Source: Trichosphaerium sp. ATCC 40318 (lineage: Eukaryota; Discosea; Flabellinia; Trichosidae). Taken from it: a stretch of DNA of 31,175 nucleotides. Of this stretch, positions 21,256 through 30,429 are shown in pieces (position 1 is the stretch's first letter; every line of letters begins with the position of its first letter). The stretch is from assembly GCA_038496445.1 (NCBI GenBank), contig JALMLS010000180.1, positions 1 through 31,175 on the forward strand, given 5' to 3'. A program made the translations under genes and the position numbers. The notes under the pieces are model-generated. The model was not told the origin of the DNA. It ran no database searches and worked only from the letters and a program-made list of their open reading frames with translations.

Positions 21256-21699
21256 TCAAACATACTCAATAGCCCAAGTACTATCGAGTGTATCTCCATT
21301 GTTTGGCTCAAGAAAAACCCGTTGAGCGTGGCTAGCACCAGGTCCCCCATCAAGCGCATGTCCTGAACGAGTAATACGCTTGTTTATCCCCCAGCCTGTG
21401 TTTTCTAGGGTGAACCTTTGTCTGTTGTTTAATGAATCGCACCAAGCTAGCTTTACAATTTGCCCAGGTGTTGCTTCCATACACCTCCCTGAGGCGACAT
21501 GTTCAAACCTGAAGTAGGTTCCCCAGCTTTGCATATCCCACACTGTTGGTCCGTAAAAGCTTGGCATCAAGTGTACATAGTTTGAGTTTGGAAACGATGA
21601 TAGAGCAAACGTGGTTCGAAATTTTATAATCTTGACATTAGCCGAAGCACAGAGGGTAACAAGACATAAGATACATAGAAGAAGAGAAGCTGTTTGCAT
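21256..21699 (-). CDS. Secreted beta-trefoil-like protein A
   Basis: An intronless frame of 147 aa with a signal peptide (MQTASLLLCILCLVTLC...) ending near CASA. The mature part of about 127 residues contains ASGRCMEATPGQIVKLAWCD then NRQRFTLEN. This is the C-x-E...G-x-x-V-x-L-x-x-C...Q-x-F pattern of ricin-B-like beta-trefoil repeats. The fold assignment is inferred, because the canonical QxW is QRF here. It is secreted and may bind carbohydrate. Three paralogues lie to the right on the plus strand; C is the closest. AATAAA (in CACCAATAAAACG) follows the stop. The 5' flank of at least 200 bp is shared, inverted, with gene C. Confidence 0.8.
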   Translation of the reverse strand: MQTASLLLCILCLVTLCASANVKIIKFRTTFALSSFPNSNYVHLMPSFYGPTVWDMQSWGTYFRFEHVASGRCMEATPGQIVKLAWCDSLNNRQRFTLENTGWGINKRITRSGHALDGGPGASHAQRVFLEPNNGDTLDSTWAIEYV

Positions 21700-21840
21700 C
21701 GTGTTGAGTGAGGGTTTTGGTCTTTATTGATTTATTGTGAAAATGTACGTTCAAAAATTGGTAGCTTGTGTTCTTGTTTTCTTGCGTTCTGTGTTCAATG
21801 TGATTGAATACTTCAATCCAATGAGTTTGCTAAATAGACA

Positions 21841-22661
21841 TGCAACGTAGCGTTTCGCCTAACTATCATATTTTCGGACTTTATCTGAATAGATACCCGA
21901 CGTTGTCAATGTGATTGGATTTCAGGTTCATCGCTCGACGTAAACCAAGTCATAGATTTTGTATCGTAGTGCTCAGTACAGCAAGAAATAACTCCAAATA
22001 AGAAACCATTTTGTGAATACTTTTCAGCTGGCGACGTTTCGAAACCGCGAAAAACGGTTTACAATCACGTGTTTCTAAAAAACCATTAAAAATCAACATG
22101 TTGTTAAAACGTGATTCTAAAATAACGCGAACTATAGATCAATTGGTCAAATATCGTGGTAAAACAAAGCGTTTAGCTAACAATCAGCGAGTATCTTCAA
22201 AACCTAGTTCGGTTTTTTCCAGCGCACAAGACAGCACCATCCATTGAATCTTTTTTAAATTGTTCCCTGGATGAAGTTTGCTCTTTTAGCCAGAAGTGTT
22301 AACAAAACCTATTTTTATTTCGGAGGTACAAATCAGTACACCCTCGAATAATACAAATCTGTCCTACTTGGTGTTGGCAGCGTTTGTGTGTACGGTAGAA
22401 GATGTAAGGTGAAGATGGTATTTGGTTTGTTACCAACACAAGAATCATGTTTTAACAATGTGTTGATATTTTAATGGTTTTTTAGAAACACGTGATTGTA
22501 AACCGTTTTTCGCGGTTTCAAACGTCGCCAGCTGAAAAGTATTCACAAAATGGTTTTCTTGTTTGGCGTAGTTCCTAGCAAGCTGTACCACGTGCAAAGC
22601 TTTGTCGGGTATCGTTTCAGATAAGTCCGAAAATACAATTAGGCGAAAATACAACGTTGCA
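21841..22661. repeat. Large imperfect inverted repeat
   Basis: The left arm (21841 to about 22117) and right arm (about 22441-22661) are complementary. Shared blocks include the AAACGGTTTACAATCACGTG segment, GAATACTTTTCAGCTGGCGA and TTTTCGGACTT. The left arm holds an extra block of about 60 bp after ACCCGACGTTGTC. The arms lie between divergent genes A and B. The structure may be an inserted element with long inverted ends or a trace of inverted duplication of the cluster. The loop is about 320 bp with no gene. Confidence 0.75.
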
Positions 22662-22719
22662 GGTGTTTGTTTAAGCTAAACAACTACGTCAAATTATTCG
22701 ATAGGCGTAATGTGAACAA

Positions 22720-22981
22720 GGGTAATATCAATTAGGTTTCGCAGTATTTTGATAAGAAACTACGCGAGCCTACTGTCATTGTCTCAGAAGACCAAATAAA
22801 GCTAAAGCCTTTTATCACCACACTAGCATTTTAAATCATGCTGTACAACATAAATAACAGCAAAATACCATTGCTCATGGTGGCATCATCGATTACACGA
22901 TAAATACGGTCACATTAACAATCAAACGAAATCACTTGTGTTTTTTTTTCTCAAAATAAAAAGAACAAAACCTGATTCAAC
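22720..22981 (+). promoter_or_regulatory. Duplicated upstream block of gene B (shared with D)
   Basis: This block is nearly the same as 25414-25684 upstream of gene D. Common stretches include ATCAATTAGGTTT, TTGTCTCAG, AAATAAAGCTAAAGCC, ATGCTGTACAACATAAATAA and the sequence just before the start, AAAACCTGATTCAACATGATG. The start context is thus shared by B and D, and a related CTGACTCAACACAATG precedes C. It probably carries the promoter and the 5' untranslated region. Confidence 0.65.
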
Positions 22982-23434
22982 ATGATGCGAACAGCTTCTC
23001 TTCTTCTATTTATATTATGCCTTGTTACCTTATGTACTTCGGCCAGAGTTAAGATTATTAAAATAGGCACCACGTTTGCTCTATCGTCTCTTCCAAACTC
23101 AAATCATGTTTTTTTGATGCCAACCTTTTACATTCCAACAGTGTGGGATATGCAAAGAGTGCCAAACACCAATCTCTTCAAGTTTGTAAATATCGAAACA
23201 AGGTACTGTATGGAAGTAGCTCCAAACCAAGTTGTATTTCTGGCTCTTTGCGATGTATCAAAGAGCGCTCAAAGGTTCTCGCTTATAGATACTCGCTTTG
23301 GTGGTAAGCGTATTACTAATCTAAACTACGTAATTGATGGTGGACGCGGAGCTAGTCACGCTGAGCGCGTTTATCTAAAGCGATACTGGGGTAGAGATAA
23401 TATTGATATCACTTGGATAATTGATTATCTTTGA
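22982..23434 (+). CDS. Secreted beta-trefoil-like protein B
   Basis: An intronless 150-aa frame starting at two adjacent ATG codons, followed by a signal peptide (RTASLLLFILCLVTLCTSA). The mature part keeps the family landmarks: TTFALSSLPNSN, FYIPTVWDMQ, YCMEVAPNQVVFLALCD, QRFSLID and IDGGRGASHAERVYL. It is closer to D than to A or C in signal peptide and 5' flank. AATAAAACC follows the stop within 20 bp. Function is unknown; an extracellular binding role is inferred from the trefoil-like pattern. Confidence 0.8.
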   Translation: MMRTASLLLFILCLVTLCTSARVKIIKIGTTFALSSLPNSNHVFLMPTFYIPTVWDMQRVPNTNLFKFVNIETRYCMEVAPNQVVFLALCDVSKSAQRFSLIDTRFGGKRITNLNYVIDGGRGASHAERVYLKRYWGRDNIDITWIIDYL

Positions 23435-23989
23435 TGTACAACAATAAAACCATTCCCTTAGTATTTTAATATAAATTGTGTAGACTTCATTCTTGATACC
23501 CTGTGGTTTTATTGTTGCATGTGACTGCACGTTGCAGGTTTACTTGTTGTTCATCTGTTCATCGTGTTAAAGTTGTATTACTAAAGCGTTGGTTGTATAG
23601 CAGCAATAATCAAGTAAACTGGCTCGCCAGGTCATGATAGTTCTGAATATACAGTGTTGTCCACATCTTGTTTTGTTTATAGCAAGTAGGCTATCTTACA
23701 CAGCAATACAAGCAATGTAATATGGTAACAATCCAAATACCATTTTCCTAGCTGCATATTCAACATCATGGTATGTACTCAGGAACAGAAACGGCAACAA
23801 TGAGTTAGCACGTGATAAAATAAGTACGGCCTTGAACCCCAAAACCAAAATTGGTTTTATGTTAACACTTTTTTTTTCATGGACTGATGTAAACTGTACA
23901 GCGGTGCATGTAACACAACTAAATGTATTGTTGTTTTTAAACTGTGTACTGGCAAAACCAACTTGGTTTACATGATATCAGGTTCATTG
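23435..23989. other. Intergenic between trefoil-like genes B and C
   Basis: No coding frame is evident. It has the polyadenylation signal of gene B at its left end and one CACGTG near 23810. From about 23990 the shared A/C promoter block begins. Confidence 0.4.
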
Positions 23990-24222
23990 TTTCTATGATT
24001 TGAAATCCAATCACATTGACAACGTCGGGTATCTATTCAGATAAATTCCGAAAATATGATAGTTAGGCGAAACGCTACGTTGCATGTCTATTTAGCAAAC
24101 TCATTGGATTGAAGTATTCAATCACATTGAACACAGAACGCAAGATAACAAAAACACAAGCTAACAATTGTGTTTTTTTGGTCAAAGCACAAAAAAAGCG
24201 AATAAAACCCTGACTCAACACA
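23990..24222 (+). promoter_or_regulatory. Duplicated upstream block of gene C (shared, inverted, with A)
   Basis: This block matches the complement of 21720-21960 upstream of gene A nearly base for base. Shared stretches include AATCCAATCACATTGACAAC, GTCGGGTATCTATTCAGATA and AACTCATTGGATTGAAG. ATCACATTGA occurs twice here and once upstream of D followed by CAACACAGAACG, so it is a candidate regulatory motif of this family. Confidence 0.65.
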
Positions 24223-24675
24223 ATGCGAACAGCTTCTCTTCTTCTGTGTATCTTATGTATTGTTGCCCTCTGTGCTTCGGCTCATGTCAAGATTATAAAA
24301 TACCAAACCACGTTTGCTCTATCATCGTTTCCAAACTCGGATTATGTACACTTGATGCCAACCTTCTACGGACCAACAGTGTGGGATATACAAAGCTGGG
24401 GCAGCGGAGGATGGATCAGGTTTGTACATGTCGCCTCAGGGGACTGCATGGAAGCAGTACATGGGCAAATTGTAAAGCTGGCTCTTTGTGATATATTGAG
24501 CTATAAACAGAGGTTCACACTTGAACAAAGCGGGTATGGGGCAAGCTATGGTCGTATTGCTCGTCTGGGATACGCACTAGATGCAAGACCTGGAGCTATC
24601 CACGCTCAGCGCGTTTTTCTTGATCCAAACAACGGAGATACAGTCGATAGCACTTGGAAAATTGTTTATCTTTAA
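24223..24675 (+). CDS. Secreted beta-trefoil-like protein C
   Basis: An intronless 150-aa frame with a signal peptide (MRTASLLLCILCIVALC...). The mature part has TTFALSSFPNSDYVHLMPTF, DCMEAVHGQIVKLALCD, KQRFTLEQ and HAQRVFLDPNNGDTVDSTW. It is the closest paralogue of A. The stop codon TAA is part of a TTAA site into which a TIR element has inserted. The original 3' flank (TGTACACCAATAAAAACCC) reappears after the element at 25304, so the transcript may have lost its usual polyadenylation signal. Confidence 0.8.
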   Translation: MRTASLLLCILCIVALCASAHVKIIKYQTTFALSSFPNSDYVHLMPTFYGPTVWDIQSWGSGGWIRFVHVASGDCMEAVHGQIVKLALCDILSYKQRFTLEQSGYGASYGRIARLGYALDARPGAIHAQRVFLDPNNGDTVDSTWKIVYL

Positions 24676-25299
24676 GGGTGGAGTCCTATATTGACAAAAA
24701 CTGTTTTTTTAACCTGATTTTTTGTTACCACATTAAACCGTATGACCTTAACGCCTACGCGATTTAACAGACACGTGCTTTTTTCACATAGCTTCCAAAT
24801 TAAGCAGTAACCATTTTTTTCATTACTTGTATGAAAAATTATTCATGTTCATTTCATCACAGCACGTGGCACCCATCTATGAATTTTATGAGCTGTGCAG
24901 TTTTTGGAGAAAAAAACTAATTTTTAAGTGTTATTTTTTGGTTTTTTTGTGTATCAAAAACTTGTATTTTTTTTTTGTGTGTTTACCGTAAACATTATTT
25001 GTTATTTTTAGATGTTTTTTTCAAAATTCTATGTTGTGTGTTGTGCAATAACTTTTTAAACCACACTATATCATTTAAGACTGTAAATACGTGTTTTGTG
25101 GAAGTTTATAGCGGAATTGAAGAGGGGTTAGCTGAGCGTGAAAAGTCGCTTAATTTAGGTAAAAAACGCAATTCCATTTATTGGAAAAAATTTTTAGCGC
25201 TACCTAAAGGGTATAACTGGGCGTGCTGAGTACTCACAGTAAATTATAGCCAAATCTGTGAGGGGTTAATCGATATTGAGACATTATAGGACTCCACCC
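24676..25299. mobile_element. TTAA-flanked TIR element inserted at the stop codon of gene C
   Basis: Terminal inverted repeats GGGTGGAGTCCTATA and its complement bound a 624-bp insert. TTAA lies on both sides (24672-24675 and 25300-25303). Joining the flanks recreates the 3' end seen after the sister gene A (TGTACACCAATAAAA), which proves insertion. TTAA duplication is the hallmark of piggyBac-type elements. The only open frame inside (24975-25229, 84 codons) does not resemble a transposase, so the copy is non-autonomous. Confidence 0.85.
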
Positions 25300-25684
25300 T
25301 TAATGTACACCAATAAAAACCCAAAACAGGTTTATGGTAACGGGACTCATTTTTTTTTCGTGCACAGATAGCTTTAGACGCATGTAACATGCCTTGGATC
25401 ATTACGTAAGGTGAACAAGGGTGATATCAATTAGGTTTTGCAGTATTTTTATCAGAAAACTATGCGAGGTTATTATCATTGTCTCAGCAGACCAAATAAA
25501 GCTAAAGCCTTTTATCGCCACACTAGCATTTTAAATCATGCTGTACAACATAAATAACAGCAAAATACAATTGCTTATGATGGCATCATCGATTCAACGA
25601 TAAACCGAATCACATTGACAACACAGAACGAGAGATCACTTGTTTTTTTTTTCTCAAAATAAAAAGAACAAAACCTGATTCAAC

Positions 25685-26137
25685 ATGATGCGAACAGCTT
25701 CTCTTCTTCTATTTGTATTATGCCTTGTTACCTTATGTACTTCGGTCAGAGTTAAGCTTAAAAAGATAGGCACTAATTACGCTCTATCAGCTATAACGAA
25801 TTCGGACTATATTTATTTGATGCCAACCTTTTACATTCCAACAGATTGGTGGATGCGAGACTATGGTACATACGTGAAGTTTGAAAATATTCACGCAAAA
25901 AAGTGTATGGAGGCATCGTTTGTACTACAACGTGTTATTCTGGGAGATTGCGATGATTATAACTTTCGCCAAAGGTTCGCACTTGATGATAGCCGTTGGG
26001 GTGAGCAATATAAGCGTATTAATCATGTGTACAACTATGTTGATACAGGACCTGGAGCTAGGCAAGCTCAACAGGTTTATCTAAAGCGGAACAGAGTTCA
26101 CACAGCCGATAACACTTTTGAAATTGTATACGTTTGA
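25685..26137 (+). CDS. Secreted beta-trefoil-like protein D
   Basis: An intronless 150-aa frame, again with Met-Met and a signal peptide (RTASLLLFVLCLVTLCTS). Family landmarks are NYALSAITNSDYIYLMPTF, FYIPTDWWM, KCMEASFVLQRVILGDCDD, RQRFALDD and VDTGPGARQAQQVYLKR. Its 5' flank and signal peptide pair it with B. The mature region is the most diverged of the four, with substitutions concentrated in surface-type residues. ACCAATAAACA follows the stop. Confidence 0.8.
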   Translation: MMRTASLLLFVLCLVTLCTSVRVKLKKIGTNYALSAITNSDYIYLMPTFYIPTDWWMRDYGTYVKFENIHAKKCMEASFVLQRVILGDCDDYNFRQRFALDDSRWGEQYKRINHVYNYVDTGPGARQAQQVYLKRNRVHTADNTFEIVYV

Positions 26138-26401
26138 TTTGTACCAATAAACATCGACTATGAATCACGTGATACGAAAAAAATTATGAACAAGTACAAA
26201 TTCTGTAGTTGCGTAGTGAAACTTTGTTGTAGAGCTAGTGGAGTTTAAGTCAGAGGTCTTACTTTTCCGGCTACAAACCGGTTAACCGTTTAGGTTCTGA
26301 AAGCCGGTTAACCTCTACTTCTTAGCAACTATGATTCATAGTGAAATATTGTGCTTTACATCGTTGGACACGGCGAACTGTATGATAAAATGACACACAA
26401 C
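26138..26401. other. Intergenic with repeated CCGGTTAACC palindromic blocks
   Basis: No gene. Around 26276-26316 there are two copies of CCGGTTAACC about 30 bp apart, each containing the palindrome GGTTAACC, and a CACGTGAT site lies near 26166. Possible protein-binding sites, but no function can be assigned. Confidence 0.4.
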
Positions 26402-26700
26402 TTACACTTGTTCAATATTCGGTGAAAAACGGTCTTCTAATTTGTTGCTTGTAATACCGCAAAGGCTAAAATCATTCTTCAGGCTAATTACTGTTAGTAG
26501 ACTTTCCCATGTTGGTTTACAATGATATTGTGTATTCGTGTACTTTGCCCTCAGTTGTAAACCCTTTGAAACTAAGGTTGATAGTATGAACGGTTGAAAA
26601 TGATGTGATACCTTCATGTTTATGGTGTCTATGGATAAGACCACCAGCAAGGGATCTAATAGCTTCAAATTGTACAGTACATTTATTTAATACTCAACTT
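26402..26700 (-). pseudogene. Possible LRR-related gene fragment
   Basis: The minus strand reads IRSLAGGLIHRHHKHEG, then STVHTINLSFKGFTTEG. After a candidate intron with a CTACTAAC branch site it continues as LKNDFSLCGITSNKLEDRF and ends NIEQV before TAA at 26404. SLAGG...VHTINLS resembles the LAGVHTIDLS unit of the LRR remnant at 6187-6632. No start or full repeat is present. It could also be the tail of an unrecognised gene. Confidence 0.35.
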
Positions 26701-26723
26701 GCAAGGTACATGACCGCCTGTTT

Positions 26724-28419
26724 TCAGGGTACATACGGTTTTATACACCCAGATAAAGCGTGTTCACTGAGTTTTTCGCATACAGAAGCTTGGCTATTTT
26801 TAGAAAACCGTTCATGTCGCGGATCACTACAAAGAAAAAATTATTTTACAAGAAACAATTCAGCCTTCTGTACGTTGTAAACCTTACTCCTAGTTCCAAA
26901 ATACCATCATCATCGTTTAGAGCGCCACTTAATCTTCCGATAGACCGCCCAAGCTGACGTCTAGTATATGTAGGAGTGCTGTAGTTTGTTGTTGACTATT
27001 TTGTTAGTAGGCAGTCAAGTTATTTAATCACCAGACTTACCGCAGTGTTGCAATATTGTCCACCAACTACAATAAATTCGGCACAATTATGAAACAGCAC
27101 TGAGACTGTTGTGGTGCCACAACATTGAGGTATTGCATTGATTTTTGGGAACGTATTCCAAGGACTTATACTGCATTCTGGAGACTCACGCTCATTGTTC
27201 CATTCCACATGGCCTTGGTAGAAAGTTATTTTACAAAAAAGAGGCTTGGTAGATACCAGTTGTTGTGTAGATCAAAGCGTTTTCTATGGTCACGTGCGCG
27301 TTCTACAAGAAAAATGAGCTTTTTTGGTTTTTCATTTCAAGAACCGTTTACCACGTCAGATTCAAAGAACACGTTTATACCCATTACCACTAAATTATAA
27401 TCAAACAGCTTAAGATATACAAGTGGTTACATACCATCTGCAATGTAGCCTGCAGTTTTTTCAACATTTCCTCCACTTGCTCGGTAGTATGCTACGGTTA
27501 TAGCTACACTCTTACAGAAAATGAATTGTTATAGTATCGTATAGTACGTACAATAGTAATCTCTTGCATTTCTGAGGGACATGTTTCAGGTGGAGGTGAT
27601 AGCGGAAGAGTAGCACCTTCAGGGTAACCTCTTTTTAAGGTTTTTAAGTCTTTGTTTGTTCCTCTACGAAGAACAAGGTGTCAACAACTACTTTCTCAAA
27701 TTATGTACCTGAATACCAAGTGACTATCATTTCCTATCAAAGACTTGTGACGAGGATGCATGAATGACACATGTCTGGTTGTTTCATCAGTATCATACTA
27801 ATGTGATGCGAAGGAACGTGGTACCTATCAAGAGCATCAAAGAAGTGCCAATGACCTTGTTCGGATTGCCAGAAGCCAGAGAAAGTACCATCAGAGTATT
27901 GAGTAACTCGAAAATGTTGATGGTTCTCTCCAATCGCTTTGAACGTGTTTGAAGGTGCATCAATAAAAGTCACATTGTGTTCGTTTTGAATGGTAATCTA
28001 CAACTCATTTCAGTTTTAGTCACGTGATTTGATGGTATTGTAATTGTATCTCCAAATATGATATTACCTTCGTATTCTTTGCGTAGGGAGAGTGTTTAAT
28101 ACAGGTGAAGCTCAACGTCTTGTTTGTATTGAAAAAAAGGTCGACGCGATGTTGTTTTGAATTTATTGCCTGATAAGCATCCACGTGCGTAAGAGATACT
28201 ATTTAATGAGAAACTAGCAACGAATCTACGCAAACGTACTTTTTGATATAGCTTCAAATTCATCCATATTGTCCCAAAACTCTTGGCTATAGCCCCACGT
28301 GAACGTGGTAAATATAAAGATACCTGATAAACCCATTTAGTATTCCATTTCATCCAATGCAAGGTAAAAGGCCCGCTAGTTGGACATTACGTACCTAAAG
28401 TTACGAGAAGCTTCCACAT
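26724..28419 (-). CDS. Secreted reprolysin-like (M12B) protein with altered zinc site
   Basis: Twelve exons (28419-28395, 28323-28240, 28198-28103, 28067-28024, 27997-27825, 27663-27552, 27510-27435, 27389-27352, 27302-27257, 27213-27041, 26995-26883, 26826-26724) stay in frame for 360 aa. The start MWKLLVTLGIFIFTTFTWGY is a signal peptide. A propeptide-like region contains FRVTQYSDGTFSGFW and GHWHFFDAL. From about residue 175 the pattern EITISVAITVAYYRASGG and TAGYIADVVMGINVFF fits the start of reprolysin catalytic domains. Later come FIVVGGQYCNTA, RRQLGRSIGRLSGAL and ERFSKNSQASVCEKL. Where the family has HELGHNxGxxH the protein has RQLGRSIGRLS, so zinc binding and catalysis are probably lost. 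Two introns are only 26 and 35 nt. Family assignment is an inference from pattern order. Confidence 0.65.
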
Positions 28420-29004
28420 GGTTGTTAGTAAAATAAAACAAATGTGATCTAACATTAATTTGTAAGGTAGAGTCTCGTTTTATTTAGATAACTGCGCAAA
28501 CTTCGAAATGATATAGTGACAACTCAACGCAAGGACCCAGTATTTCAGAGCTTCTTCGTGTTTGAGGTGCAAAAGAGAATGATATTCTAAGTTGACTCGG
28601 ATTCAGACGTTCTTACTGCGTCAACCGAAGTAGTGCACTTAAAAAGAACATTTTTCACTCAAGCAAAGATTCTTACTACGCGGTTAAGGTCTTGCAGATT
28701 TTCTGCTCGCAACGGTGCCTTTTGCACCAAATAGGTACAGATGTGAGCAAGAACGTTCTGGCTCGCTTGTACATGCTGGGGCATACCAGGAATTCATACA
28801 AGACAATGACTCGGTTCTGCGTTCTATGAACTTACAAATTTCCCAACACTTGGTCTTTTGTAAACTAAGACTTGTCACCTTGCTACCGGGCAAATTGTAC
28901 ATCCCAGTGATATACGCCTCCTTTCGAAGAAATCACGTGATTGCTTAAAACAGTCACTTTAGTCATATTTAGTAGATACTACATTATAAAGCACACTCTT
29001 CTGT
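28420..29004. other. Divergent intergenic region with TATAAA before the F-box/MORN_2 gene
   Basis: The flanking genes diverge, so both promoters should be here. TATAAA at 28985-28990 lies 15 bp before the ATG at 29005, close for a TATA box unless the leader is very short. A CACGTGATT lies near 28933. Overlapping open frames on both strands at 28684-28948 have no family resemblance, and I do not call them. Confidence 0.45.
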
Positions 29005-30429
29005 ATGTCTTTCAATAATCAATGTACGATAGTGCCCTACTGGGTTTCTTCTCATAAGTATTTAGGCACGCCTTTAAACCTAGAATCGCTTCCTTGTGAT
29101 ATACAGGTGTATATTAGCAGCTATTGTAGCGAAGTGTTCGCTAAATGGTACGTTTCTTTTTTTCAAAAAAAATGTGACAGAGCGATAGGAACTTGTTGAG
29201 CAAATCTACTGCGACATCAACTCGCTACAATGAAAAGCTTAACAAAACCGGCGTTTGGTTGAAATGGCATTCAAACGGTAGATTGTCAGATAGTAGACAC
29301 TTTGTTGATGGTATCGAACATGGAGCTTTACAAGTTTGGTTTGAGAATGGGCAAACAAGAGAAAAGTCTTTCAAAGAAGAAGGTTTGTTCGAAGGTGAAA
29401 TAAAAACATGGTATGCCTCCGGACAACTTGAATCACAGGGTTTCTATAAGTCTGGTAAGAAAGAAGGTACTTATAAGATTTGGCATGAAGGAGGACAACT
29501 CTACAAGGAAGCTATGTATTGTAACAATGTACGTCATGGCTTGCTCCGTGAGTACTTTGAGAATGGGCAAATGGCTAGCTATGTGATGATTCAAAATGGA
29601 GTTGATAACGGCTTGGTTCACTATTGGAATGAAGATGGACATATGATATTAAAGGGAACATTTGTGGACGCAAAGCCTGAAGGAAAGTTTGAAGAATGGT
29701 ACACGTTACACTTTTTCCTCGTACTTTCTTAACTTTGCTCTTTGCTTTGTATTTAGCTTAACCGTATGTAGGTATGACAATGGTAACCCCAAAGTATTGT
29801 GTTGGTTTTATTCGAACAAACGAGAAGGAAAGTTTAGCGAATGGCACGAAAATGGAGCAGTTGCGGTCCAGTGTAATTATGTTGATGAGGAATTTGATGG
29901 AGAATACAAAGCATGGTATTCCAATGGTCAATTAGAAAAAGAGTGTACCTATGTAAAAGGAGCCCTTGACGGAGAACACAAGATGTGGTATGACAACGGT
30001 CAATTAAAGCACTGTAGAACTTATGTCAATGGCAAACATGACGGTACTACCAGAAACTGGTATGCCAATGGTCAAATACAATTTGAGTGTCAAGTTGTTA
30101 ATGATTTAAGACATGGTACTTTTAAGCGTTGGGATAAAAGCGGTGTTCTTCTTGAGGAGAGGAAGTATATTAATGGAGTCCAAAATGGTCTGTATCAATG
30201 TTGGTCATCAAGTGGTAGCTTAATCCTCAAGTGCACTTATTTGGACGGACGGCAACATGGTAATTGCTTTCAGAGAACTAGCAATGGTTCTATTGAAAGT
30301 CATTATAAGCACGGTCAACTACATGGTGACTATAAAGAAGTGAATGCAAAAGGTGATATTTTAAATGAGAGCAGTTACGAAAATGGTCAAGTAAAATCAA
30401 AGCCACTTAATTTTGGAACATGGATCTAA
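29005..30429 (+). CDS. F-box-like protein with MORN_2 (YwqK-type) repeats, spliced
   Basis: Three exons (29005-29147, 29183-29698, 29772-30429) join in frame to 438 aa. The F-box-like segment LESLPCDIQVYISSYCSEVF sits at about residues 29-48. Residues after it (LLSKSTATSTRYNEKLNKTG) align with LLCKKAAITSRFNDKLEKHG of the 18449-19465 gene, so the two are paralogues. About 15 MORN_2 repeats follow, such as GEYKAWYSNGQLEKECTYV. At the second splice, EEW joins YDNGNPKV and restores a complete repeat, which supports the model. Unlike its intronless paralogue it has two introns (35 and 73 nt). The ATG at 29005 is the first in frame; the F-box could begin at a later residue. A role as a ubiquitin-ligase adaptor is inferred. 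Confidence 0.85.

Noticed and set aside
24975..25229. 84-codon frame inside the TTAA element as a transposase
   Set aside because: No DDE-type motif or similarity that I recognise, and the element is far too short for an autonomous piggyBac.
28684..28948. Overlapping open frames on both strands between the metalloprotease-like and F-box/MORN_2 genes
   Set aside because: Neither has a signal peptide, family pattern or splice links; overlap on both strands suggests chance.
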